From Entrophospora sp. SA101 (taxonomy: Eukaryota; Glomeromycota; Glomeromycetes; Entrophosporales; Entrophosporaceae), in assembly GCA_958430865.1 (NCBI GenBank), contig CAUDNR010000218.1, forward strand, positions 1 through 35,734: DNA of 35,734 bases, written 5' to 3'. The translations under genes were made by a program, and so were the position numbers. This document shows, one piece after another, positions 9,797-19,700 of the stretch; position 1 is the first letter of the stretch, and each line of letters begins with the position of its first letter. The notes under the pieces are model-generated. The model ran no database searches and had not been told where the DNA came from. It worked only from the letters and a program-made list of their open reading frames with translations.

Positions 9797-11687
9797 TGAG
9801 GAATAATCATCCAAAAAAAAATAATGTATTCTATCCTGATCAACAACAACAACGGCATCAACAACAGCATCAACCACCATTACAACAATCGCCTCCACTA
9901 ACATCAACAAATGCTTCTTATTATCCCCAACCACCGCCGCCACACTTATCATCTCAGCCGATACAATCGATACAACCATCACAACCACCACCATACTTAC
10001 CTCACCTTTACTCTTATCCACCTCCATTGCCTCCACCACCTCATATTGCTCCAATACAACAACAATTACCATTACCACAACATCAATCCTCTTCTTCTTT
10101 AACACATAATAGTAATAATAATTCTGATGATGTAAATTCCAGGGTAATATCATCATCGTCTTCATCATTATCAACACATCCTGAAGCAAAAAGAATTTTC
10201 AAAAAAAAGGAAATGTATGAATATAAAGCACCTTGGACAGTCTATGGATTAGATTGGTCAAATAAACCAGGAGAAAAGGCTTTTCAATTGGCTTTAGGAA
10301 GCCTTATCGAAGGTTACCCTAATAAGGTTAGTGCTGATGATGACTGTAATGATGATTGTGGTACTCCAATTTATCTATTTTCATCCTAATTAATTAATTT
10401 ATGCTTATAATTTGGGAATTAAAAAATCAGCTTCAAATCATTACACTTGCAGAACTTGCACATGATGATTCTTATTATCATCGTCAATATTCAAATTCTG
10501 ATTTTGTTAAAATAGCTGAAACAGATTATCACTATCCCATCACAAAAGTATTATGGGAACCATATAAGGTTTATTGATGAATGTAGTTTCTTATTTCTTG
10601 TGGAATTTATTTTTGGTGTGGTAGTAATTGTTAAAACCAATATATTAATTAATATTTAGGGTGGTTTAAATGATCTTTTGGCGACAACTGGCGATTATTT
10701 AAGAATATGGGAAATCGTTGAAGATATGGATGGTGGTGGCGAAAGTAATACAATTGGTTCAAATCGTTATTCTGGATTTAAACAAAGACTTGTCGAGAGA
10801 GAATCACTTATAAATGTATAATTTGTTTTAAAAAACCTTATCATTTTCTTCTCTTTGCAAAAAAAAAAAAAAATAGAAATTTAATCGTCTATTTTATTAA
10901 TTTATTGCAGGAGAGAGAAAGCTTTGGTGCGCCTTTAACATCATTTGATTGGAATGAGATTGATCCAACACTAATAGTTACATCTAGTATAGATACGACA
11001 TGTGCTGTGTGGAATATTGAAACTAAACAATTAAAAACACATTTAATTGCTCATGATGAAGAAGTTTATGATGTAGCATTTGTTACTAATTCAGTTGATG
11101 CTTTTGTGAGCGTTGGAGCTGATGAAAGTGTAAGATTATTTGATTTAAGGTAAATTTTATCTATTAAGAATAATTTGTCGTTGATTTAATAATTTATTTA
11201 AAAAATCCTATTTTGAATAAATAGATCATTAAAAAGGTCCACAATTATTTATGAAATACCACGTCAACCTAACAATAACATATATTCCAATCATAATCAA
11301 CAACAGCCACAATCACCATTTCTTCATTTATGTTTTAATAAAATAGAAGCAAATTATTTGGCAACTTTTCATATGAATTCTCCAAAAGTAATAATATTGG
11401 ATATCAGAAATCCCGGTACACCAGTTACTGAATTGGATGGTCACCTTGGTACAGTCAATTGTGTTAATTGGTCTCCAAATTCATCTAATAGTTTATGTAG
11501 TGGTGGTGATGATTGTCAGGTTCTTATATGGGATATTAAAAATTTATCATCCACATCTGTACCTAATCCTATCATCACTAAATATCACAAAGATGCAACT
11601 GAAATGAGTCAATTGAATTGGAGTACTAGGTGTCCTGAATGGCTGGCGATGGCGTTTGGAAATACTGTAAAAACTCTGAGAGTTTAG
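9797..11687 (+). CDS. WD40 protein, DCAF7/HAN11/TTG1 family, copy 1 (five exons)
   Basis: The exons are 9797-10326, 10431-10568, 10660-10815, 10911-11149 and 11225-11687, with GT-AG introns of 104, 91, 95 and 75 bp that all join in frame. The order matches animal DCAF7: KAPWTVYGLDW, LALGSLIEGY, DLLATTGDYLRIWE, GAPLTSFDWNEIDP, IAHDEEVYDVAF, FVSVGADESVRLFDLR, STIIYE, PVTELDGHLGTVNCVNWSP and DCQVLIWDIKN, ending TLRV. Such proteins are beta-propeller scaffolds that bind DYRK/HIPK kinases and act as CUL4-DDB1 adaptors; that role is known for the family and inferred here. About 507 residues are open from 9799. The first roughly 130 are P/Q-rich low complexity absent from animal DCAF7. Starting at the only internal ATG (10213) would give 369 residues; animal DCAF7 has 342. 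The conserved KR...KKKE before that ATG suggests the longer form. No defect is seen. Confidence 0.92.
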
Positions 11688-12322
11688 TAAGGTTTTGAAG
11701 GATTAAAAAATTTTGTATTTTATTAAATTATTTAACTTAATATTTCAAGGGACTTTTTAATTTTTTTTAAAAAAAAATATTATGTAGAATATTCCATCAT
11801 TCTTATTATCTGTAGATTTTTCTTATTTAACCAAAATTTTATTTATTATTTATAATAAATATATATATTTCTTACGAAACTAGCCAATCAAATACAGAGT
11901 ATTTGGACGAAATTCCTTTTAATTGGCTAATTTCGTTTTCACATGTGAATTTCAATACTAGATAAAATCTTTAAATGTTGATACTTTTACTAAAAACTCT
12001 ATTTTTGCAATTTTCTAGACATGAAAAATAATGTAAATAGAAAGCATTTTTTGAGCTATTTAGTAAAAAAAAAAGTCATAATGGTTTAAAGTTGGGTAAC
12101 TACTATTTGAAATTTCGACAACCATCTAAACCGTAAATTTTACTATTACTATTAATTTTTTTTTTTAAACGATGTAATCTTGTTGTATAAAATTGATTAA
12201 AAATATGTAATACATATAAAAATTTAAATTATTTACAATGCACAACTCCCACCGTTTTACCATAGAATGTTATTCGTTTGGAACGACTTGGCTTCGTGTA
12301 AATTGTACTATTATTATTATAA
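11688..12322. other. Intergenic region with palindromes, no gene seen
   Basis: Downstream of the WD40 stop the DNA is AT-rich. It contains an inverted repeat (11874-11888 with 11922-11936, one mismatch) that includes CCAAT in both orientations, an inner CAAATAC/GTATTTG repeat, and the perfect palindrome TTCACATGTGAA at 11938-11949. No coding frame is supported. Confidence 0.5.
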
Positions 12323-12427
12323 TTAGCGATTATTTTCACGATTTAGCAATTCTTCACGTGACCGACTCGCGGATCTTTTATCTTTTGAGATTTTTGTTTG
12401 ATTGGTGTCAATTTTATTTTGATCCAT
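12323..12427 (-). CDS. Small ORF, 34 residues, basic, copy 1
   Basis: A minus-strand ATG at 12427 opens MDQNKIDTNQTKISKDKRSA... and the frame ends in TAA at 12323. The Ser/Arg/Lys/Glu-rich composition is unlike the I/F/Y-rich noise ORFs around it, so it could be a first exon. No continuation is found and nothing identifies it. Confidence 0.2.
   Translation of the reverse strand: MDQNKIDTNQTKISKDKRSASRSREELLNRENNR
12354..12361. promoter_or_regulatory. TCACGTGA palindrome (E-box core)
   Basis: A perfect 8-bp palindrome with the CACGTG core bound by fungal bHLH factors. The same octamer recurs at 12714-12721, inside the first intron of the small acidic gene. Confidence 0.3.
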
Positions 12428-12678
12428 ATCCTTTTATAACATATTTTTACTGTAAGCTGGCTTTGGACAAGTGATATCTTTGTATTCATCTTTCACAAAA
12501 TGGGCACAAATGGGCAAATATTATTATAAAGGTATTCTTGTCTCTTTATAATCCAAAGGAGGTGGTGTTAACACTAAAATAGATAAAAGCTTTAATTTTT
12601 TCAAAAACATCTGCTTTCTTAATTGAATTCAGTTTTTTTTTGTATTAGTATTGTGAGATAGTAAACTGCAGACTGACA

Positions 12679-13142
12679 ATGTCGATCAATAGAAACCAAC
12701 TTATTGCTGTAAGTCACGTGATTGTATCCAAACATTTTTATAGGATATATTAGAATCAATGTAGCACGTTTAGAAAGCATGGCAAAAAATACACTCTTTT
12801 TTAATTACAAATGCACGAAGTGAATTGAAATTTGTTAAAACAGAAGTTTCACAAGAACAATTATCAAATACATTTGATGAAATAGCAAATGCTATAATTA
12901 ATGATGACGAAATGTTTCAAAATGATGATAATGGAGATAATTTAGTTGACAATCCTGATGATAGTGATGAATGTTTGGACATAAGTGAGGAAAATACTAC
13001 ATGTTTATGCATAGAAAATTTTATTGACTTAAATCATGAATTATTAACAAATAATGTTGATAATGATTTAACTGATGAATTTGTTGAACATGGTGATGTT
13101 AATTTTGATATTGATGAAATATTAAATAGAGTAGAAAGTTAG
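12679..13142 (+). CDS. Small acidic protein, two exons, copy 1
   Basis: ATG at 12679 begins MSINRNQLIA (12679-12708). A 65-bp intron (12709-12773, GTAAGT...TTTAG) joins in phase 0 to KAWQKIHSFLITNARSELKF and a strongly acidic tail that ends at TAG (13140-13142): 132 residues in all. The AKAWQKI motif followed by an Asp/Glu/Asn-rich C-terminus resembles the tails of fungal pogo/CENP-B-type transposases, so it may be the 3' remnant of one, but no DDE core is seen upstream. Copy 2 differs by at least two amino acids (N to D, C to Y) and one silent change. It converges on the minus-strand DDE fragment. Confidence 0.45.
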
Positions 13143-13291
13143 ATTGTTTGGGCTAATTTTTTTTTGGACCTTTGTATTTTTATGGTTTTTATAACAAATT
13201 TACAATAAATTTTTGCTAACAATGTGTTTTATGAGACAATAAAAGAATATATCTGTTGCTTTGATCTGTATATAGTACTATTGTCCATTTT

Positions 13292-13390
13292 GGGATTTGG
13301 GACAGTTTTGGGATTTGTACCACTTTTGACATTGGGATTTGGGCGTGGGATTTGGGATTTGGGTTTGGGACTTGGCCTTTTGAGTTTGGG
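13292..13390. repeat. 18-bp GGGATTTGGGACAGTTTT-type minisatellite, short allele
   Basis: These are imperfect units based on GGGATTTGG. The copy at 23196 has two more 18-bp units (GGGATTTGGGACAGYTTT), giving the 36-bp length difference between the blocks. On the minus strand the units encode a six-residue NPKxVP repeat in frame with the transposase fragment. Confidence 0.85.
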
Positions 13391-13560
13391 CAGCAAGTAT
13401 AACTCTTTCATTATTTCTAAGAACTTTTTACGATATTCAATGACATCTTCACGCTCATGTCCATCATAATAGACATCTTTGCTATAAGTTTTGAAGTAAA
13501 ATCCCATTTTATGCAGCCATTGGCGTGCAGTTTCATGGCTAATGAATGAAATATTGAATA

Positions 13561-13570
13561 NNNNNNNNNN
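13561..13570. other. Scaffold gap, 10 N
   Basis: Ten N bases of arbitrary length lie inside the DDE transposase fragment, so linkage across this point is an assembly estimate. Confidence 1.
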
Positions 13571-13705
13571 ATTTATATAGTATAAATATTGTAAAATTCA
13601 AAAAAAAAATTTTACCTGGAGCAATAATTGCATCTCTTGTTGAAGAATTGAAGAAGTTGAAGAAGCAACAGTAATATTAGTACTTATTATTTTAGATTTA
13701 ATGAA

Positions 13706-14085
13706 TTGTACAACTGTAAAACATTACTTTTTTACTCATTATTAATAATATAGGTACATGACCATTAATATTAATATTAATATCAAGAAATCTGTTATTA
13801 TTAAAAATTCAAATAAATATCATATCAAGAAGAATTTTATTATTATCAAACCATTCTTAGACCTCGATCCATTAGTATTCATTAAATGGAGGCACACTAA
13901 TTGTGATTCACTGTTTAATATAAATTTAAATTATCAAATTAAAAATATAAATTTAATATGACATTAAAAAAATTTTAGGAACCTGGTTTGATTTGAATCA
14001 ATTTGAATTGAATCCTGTTTTTTTGAATTCGAATTGAATTGAATCACTCTCAAATTCGATTTGATTTGATTCATTTGGAACCTTA
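13706..14085. other. AT-rich stretch with GAATTGAAT low complexity
   Basis: 13980-14080 is built of overlapping GAATTGAATC/TTTGATTTGA motifs. No gene is seen. Homology to repeat X begins at 14086. Confidence 0.5.
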
Positions 14086-14654
14086 GTCAAACTTCTGGTC
14101 TTATTTGGAAACCCTGACCTGAAAGCTTTGATGTTTTCCCCAATAGGAAAGGATACTATGAGTACATTAAAAAATACCACCTTCAATAGATAGCTAGGTC
14201 CTGCTTGTGTTGGTACTAGCCACATTGATACTTGAGAAAAGAAAATTTTTTCAAAATTAGAACCAGATACTGGCCACCAAAAATGCAAACACCTATCAAA
14301 AACCACACCCTTGCCATCAAATTTCCTTTTTAAAAAGAAATAAGTGTGTAAAGGCTTCCTCAGATCTTCTACACCTTGATGATAACCAAAGACAAACAGG
14401 CCCACTTGCATGGAATGGCAATACTATGCCAAGCAATCACCCATTGCACATTTACCTGCACTACCAAAATGCCAGAACAAGTTGTGGAAGGACCCTGGGA
14501 TGGTGAATTAGGTAAGTGGGAGCATTTCTTCAAACATGATCACATGCACAACTTTACCTACATGAAAAAAAGAAACATCTCACTTAATGCAATCCATGCA
14601 GACATTCCATCATGGTATAATTTGGCCATGAAGTATCAGATTACACCATTGTAA
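14086..14654 (+). pseudogene. Decayed gene A of repeat X, copy 2 (no hAT insertion)
   Basis: This aligns with 537-869 joined to 4541-4759, without the hAT element. The 5' part has more frameshifts and stops than copy 1. The 3' part is better kept: MPEQVVEGPWDGELGKWEHF, FKHDHMHNFTYMKKRN, ISLNAIHADIPSWYN, and an end at TAA (14652-14654). The empty hAT target, ATGGAATG, is at 14410-14417. A long minus-strand frame (13998-14411) overlaps it; I regard the plus strand as coding because all copies share that frame. Function is unknown. Confidence 0.45.
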
Positions 14655-14826
14655 CCATCAAATGGAGATTATGTTACAAAGGGTTCCCTCAGCTGCTATA
14701 TTACAAAACCTATTGCTCACCCAATGTCTATTGTTGTGTAAAGCATGAAGACAGGATGGTCATCCCTGATATGGAATGGTCACATAAGTTTTCAATATGT
14801 GATGTCCACAGGATTTGTGAAATGCA

Positions 14827-15480
14827 TCACAAATCTGACAAATACTGAAAACATATCATGATTAAGAGGCTAGGTGCAATGGAATTGATGATAATTTTGC
14901 TCCAATACCTAGTAACCAGACATTGAAAGTGATGAGAAGAGTGGTGAGAGCAAGTAATCCTTCCTGTGATGAGTTAGATTCATCATTAAGATTTTGAGCA
15001 TCTTGAGCTTACAATGAGGTTTCATTTAAAGTAATACTTTCAAGCAATACTCCTTTTTTTAGTTCCTCTTCATAAATTATTATTTTTTAGTACGAGTTTG
15101 AGAACCAACAGTATTTAAAGATGATGGATTTGATGACGATGGTTCTAGGCTTAGAGTAGGATAACAATCATGATTGTTGTGCTCTTTTAATTCTGGATCA
15201 ATAGTATAATTGTTTGACAAGTTAAATAAGTGAGTTGATCTGATAAATTTTTCAATTAAATCAGTCAAAAACAGATTTATCTCTAGTTCAGGGTCTATTC
15301 AGCTAATTAATTGATTTTCCTGCAAAAATAATCCAGAAACTTAACCTGTTAAAGCTGTATTGACTTCAAAGAAAGGTTTGTCAAAGTCTTCTATGCCATT
15401 AATGAATTGAATGGAATTGGTGCCATACAAATGTATTCAGAGTCACATTGCCATATTTTTCTGTCTAATAATATTTTCAA
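14827..15480 (-). pseudogene. Decayed gene B of repeat X, copy 2 (hybrid)
   Basis: From about 15480 down to 15054 this is identical to copy 1; below 15054 it is diverged from it. Readable minus-strand parts are DPELEINLFLTDLIEKFIRS, IYEEELKKGVLLESITLNE and QDAQNLNDESNSSQEGLL. It keeps 13 or so bases around GCTTGAAAGTATTACTTT that copy 1 has lost. In-frame stops remain. The join of identical and diverged halves marks the tandem duplication boundary. Confidence 0.45.
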
Positions 15481-15603
15481 GGAAGATAAATTTTATTTTT
15501 AATTAATTATGATAAAAACATTTCATCAGATATCATTTAATCATGACATCATCAATGACACATTTTTGACATTTAACTTTAGTACTCTGCATCCCAATCA
15601 TTT

Positions 15604-16239
15604 TTTTTGTGTGAATTATTATTATTTAAATTATCATCATTTGTCACCATTTGTTTATAATTCAAAAATCATAATTCGTTTATCATTTAATCATTTATCC
15701 AAACTATTCGAATTATTTGTTTTATTCGATTTATTCAAATTATTCGATTTATTTTATTTTAAACTGTTCATTTTATTTCGAATTATTTGTTTTATTTGAA
15801 TTGTGATCATTCGTTTATTATTGTTCAAATTATTATTATTCGTTTATTCAAATTTCTATCATTCATTTATTATTCGAATTGTTATCATTCGTTTATTGTT
15901 TGAATTATTAGCATTCGTTTATTGTTTATTATTTATTATTTGAATTGCTATCATTCATTTATTATTTGAATTATCAGCATTCATTTAACGTTATTATTTG
16001 AATTGCTATCATTTGTTTATTATTTGAATTGTTATCATTCGTTTATTATTGTTTATCATTCGAATTGACATCATTCGTTTATCATTATTATCGAATCATC
16101 ATCATTCGTTTATTATTATTATTCGAATTGACATCATTTATTTATCATTCGAATTGACATCATTCGTATTCGTTTATTGTTATTATTCGAATTATCATCA
16201 TTCGTTTATTATTCGAATTGACATCATTTGTTATATCAT
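15604..16239. repeat. AT-rich minisatellite of repeat X, copy 2
   Basis: Identical to the array at 5700-6335, with the same irregular units around TTCGAATTGACATCATTCG. Confidence 0.85.
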
Positions 16240-16919
16240 TTGACTTTAATTTTTTAATTGGCAACAAACAAAATCAATTTTTTTCTTTACAAAAAAAAAA
16301 AAAGTGATAATTTTACCACTTGGGCTTTTAAGTGGAACATTGAAAGATGATTATAAATGTTATATTCTCGCATTTATTGGAGAAGATAATGATTTCTTAG
16401 CGTTGAATTAACTTTTGACCTATTGGAGAACCACCATTATAATTATGCTCGATTTTGCATTATTATCAATAGTCTTGGTTTTCAAATGTTGATAAGAGCT
16501 TCTGGTTAAATATTTTAAAAAATAGATTAGTAAATTTTATTTTAGATTATTCAGAGGTTTGAATAGATTATTATTGTATAAACAATTATAATAGATTTAA
16601 TAATAGTTTTCAGAACTTGAGTAAATTAGTTTGTTATAATTCCATAGTTTGAACTTATCGATAAATTAGCAGATATTTGTAAATTTATTCAATAATTAGA
16701 AATAAATACAACAATAAATTTGAAAATAGTCTAATCCAACAATTAAAAGCACAAAATCAAATAGAGCAATAATCAAGTTTTATCAGATAATTAATACTCT
16801 CGCATTCACAATCAATAATTTATTATTCAAGCAAATGAGTATATGATATAGATAATATACTATCACATGTCACTGGTATCAGAATAAAATATTTCACTGC
16901 CACATATTGAATCTGTGAA

Positions 16920-17294
16920 GTTATTATATATTTACAGTCAACATTTCTATCAGTATTTTCAGGATTGTCTGATTTCATCAACATCATCAATGGAAAATTT
17001 TTTTAAATATCTAATCTTTGTGCGATTCCAAATGATAATGAACCTTTGGGAAAGCTATTTCAATCAATTGCATAATGTTGTAAAAATCAGTAGATTTATC
17101 AATTATTTATAAGGATAAATAAAGTACACATGGAGTTAATGGAAGTAGTCAACAATTGTGTTAAATTAGAAAGTATCGAATTTAAAAAATATTCTATATA
17201 TGTATTCTGTGGAAAAAATAAAATTTTAGTAGTTTTAAATCAAACATTACCAAAAAAATTAAAGTTGATAGTTGTTAATCATGAGATTTTTTGA
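16920..17294 (+). pseudogene. F-box/LRR-like gene relic, copy 2
   Basis: Same sequence and same premature stops as 7016-7390, including MELMEVVNNCVKLESIEFKK. Confidence 0.3.
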
Positions 17295-17599
17295 TAATTT
17301 GGGACATGTTGCAACAAAACCAGATAAAGTGAACATTCATATTACCAAAAATTTTAGAGGTTCTATTTGTTACCTTGGTTTTTTCTTAATATTTAAGTGG
17401 TATATAGAACTATTCCTATATAAAAATAATTAACATAGTGCATGCGGTTAAGTTTTCGTAATTTAACATTTTATTATTATTGCAAATATATTTCCATTTT
17501 GATTTTTTTCTTGTGTTTTCTAATACTATGTATCTTGCAATTAAAAAAAAAATAATACAATTATATATTCAGAAAATACCAAAGTCTTTGACATTAATG

Positions 17600-19064
17600 T
17601 TAAGGATGTACAATGCTTGATAGAAAGTAGGAAAATACAAATAAACTTTTACACCTTTCAAGGCTTTTACTGTGAGTAAATAGAAAGAAAAAGAATAACA
17701 ATTATAAATATTTCAAAATATCAATAAGCAATAATATACTCAATTTTTAAAAGAGATTTGATTGCACCCTTGGGGACTTCTTTTTTCGTAATTTTTTCGA
17801 GAAAGTAAAATGTTGGCGTATCATATACTGAAATTGATAATATTATGATTTTAATTAAAGTAATAAAACAATATTATGGATATAATTACCGATATAGCCA
17901 GCATCTTTGTTATTATATTTCTTATTTTTTCAAAAGAAAATAAAGAAAGAAAATTTGATATAACTTCAACGAAGAATAGGTAGAACAAATAGTATATGTA
18001 GAGTAGATAGAACCAGATATTTGACATTAATATAACCATCTAGAAAAAAAAAATACAAGATATAAAAAAGTGTATTATATAAACAATGCATTTTTCTATT
18101 ATCTATTACACTTACTGGTTGATTACACAAGATATACTCGTGCTTTGTTTTTTAATATATAATTTGATCGTTATTTGCCGGTCATCTAAAAAATTCGACA
18201 CTTTATGGTTTTTTGTACGCGGAGTTGTCAATTCAATCCTAACTAATATATATTATCAGCAAACAAGATTATCAATATTCGAAATTTACTTATCAACCAC
18301 TATCCAACACATTATTGTACATGCGAAATAATTTGTTCAAATATATATTATCATGTCAATTGCGTGTTTGTTCATAATGATAACAGTCGGATTTATAATT
18401 AATCAGTGATTCTAAACGGATCGAACTATTTATAGTAATGCAAATTGGTAAAAACACAAATAACAAATGGTATGTGTTGCACAATGCCGCGTGCTTCATT
18501 TTAACATAGTCAAATCTCCCACGAAGAAAGATTTTTGAACAATGGTTGGAATGTTGTTTCTGTTATACAGAGCTTCATCAAATTGATTAATGCATAAATT
18601 CGTCTGTTGGATCCCATTTTTTTTCTAAAGGATACCGTCAAACCAAGTAATTTCGTGCTTATCCAAAGATTTTTTGATTTCATTTCATTATGCATTTATC
18701 ATCAGAAAGGCCTTTGAGATATGATGGTTTTTCCAGATTAGGTGTTGGTTTGCCCAATAATCAAAAATTCAAATTTTCGAAAAAAAAATTTTACGATTTG
18801 GCCTTTCCTATATGATTCAATAAACTTATTTATGACATCATTAACGTGACTCGATATTAATACTAATACTAATACTAACGATCGATTAATCGAAAAAAAT
18901 TTGATTAGTTTTAAAACTAACTCAAATAATAATTCAATACCATTTATTGTCCAAATTTCTTTACGAAAGACTGTTTCTGATGCTGCGATCAAGCGTTGTA
19001 ATATGATAACAAACTGTTCCAAGTCTTTATATTTAAAGGTTTTATCTATTTTAATTTCCCCTGT
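17600..19064 (-). pseudogene. Unrecognised multi-exon minus-strand gene remnants, copy 2
   Basis: This is the identical counterpart of 7696-9160. It holds the three-exon 3' end (17920-17600), the middle coding-like segment (18684-18496) and the LQRLIAASETVFRKEIW segment (19064-18738). The splice sites and internal stops are the same as in copy 1. Confidence 0.35.
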
Positions 19065-19700
19065 TTATACTAATACGGCACAGTCTTTGTGGATCAATTT
19101 ACCATAAATAATTAAACACAGATCTGCATTGGAACGTTTTTACTTCTAGACACTATTTAAATAAAGATTACTATTATTATTGGCGATCGATTGTGAAAAT
19201 CAATCTCTATCATGACATTAATCTTCAATATAAATAAGTGATATAATAGTATTATTATTATTATATTATTAACGTAGTACGGCTTTCAATTATTTATTTA
19301 TTCATTCATATCAATTATCACTTAAAAATTGATAATCTCTAATATTAATACCAGTTTATATTGGAAACTCGTTTTTAGTTTAACTTCTCAATACGTTAAA
19401 GGTTAGTATTTATGAAGATCACGAATTTATTTTTGTGTAAATATTTATGATCGACAATATGTAAAATGAATTTTCACTGAAAAAATATTTTAAAAAAAAA
19501 ATTCCATTATATAAAGTTGTGAAATAAAACAAACCACTAAATTGATTCAAGGGAAAATCAACGCATATTAAAATTTACAATATTAAAAAAAGTAAATTAA
19601 AAATTTTATTTATCTTTATTTTTTTTTTTTTTAAAAAGAAAACTTTTGAAAATTTTATTATTAAATTCACTAGAAAATTTAATATAAAACCCCCAATTAG

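Larger units (their letters stand above)
5150..13401 (+). repeat. Tandem duplication, unit 1 (8.25 kb)
   Basis: This block recurs at 15054-23341 with a constant offset of 9904 and no difference that I can see until about 12908. After that there are at least three substitutions and a 36-bp length difference. It holds most of gene B, the AT minisatellite, two gene relics, the WD40 gene and a small acidic gene. The left boundary falls inside repeat X, in a T-run at 5150-5156. Confidence 0.92.
13229..13703 (-). pseudogene. Fragment of a fungal DDE transposase, broken by the gap
   Basis: On the minus strand 13560-13400 reads ISHETARQWLHKMGFYF, then SKDVYYDGHEREDVIEYRKK and FLEIMKE. This helix-turn-helix-like start followed by 'K-VYYDGHERXDVxxYR' is familiar from IS630-like DDE transposases abundant in Glomeromycotina and basidiomycetes. 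An earlier exon lies at about 13703-13616 (KSKIISTNITVASSTSSILQ...), with a CAG|GTAAAA donor; the intron runs into the 10-N gap. After LYLLPKL the frame enters a repeat-encoded PNPK stretch and ends at 13229. The DDE core is missing, so it cannot be active. Copy 2 of the block lacks everything upstream of PKL. Confidence 0.55.

Noticed and set aside
9671..10189. 172-residue minus-strand ORF rich in Val and Met
   Set aside because: It is the reverse shadow of the P/Q-rich WD40 exon 1 (CAA/CCA repeats read as TTG/TGG) and recurs with every copy of that exon.
13998..14411. 137-residue minus ORF over gene A copy 2
   Set aside because: Copy 1 shows a longer shared frame on the plus strand with only one stop, so the minus frame is more likely antisense; some doubt remains.
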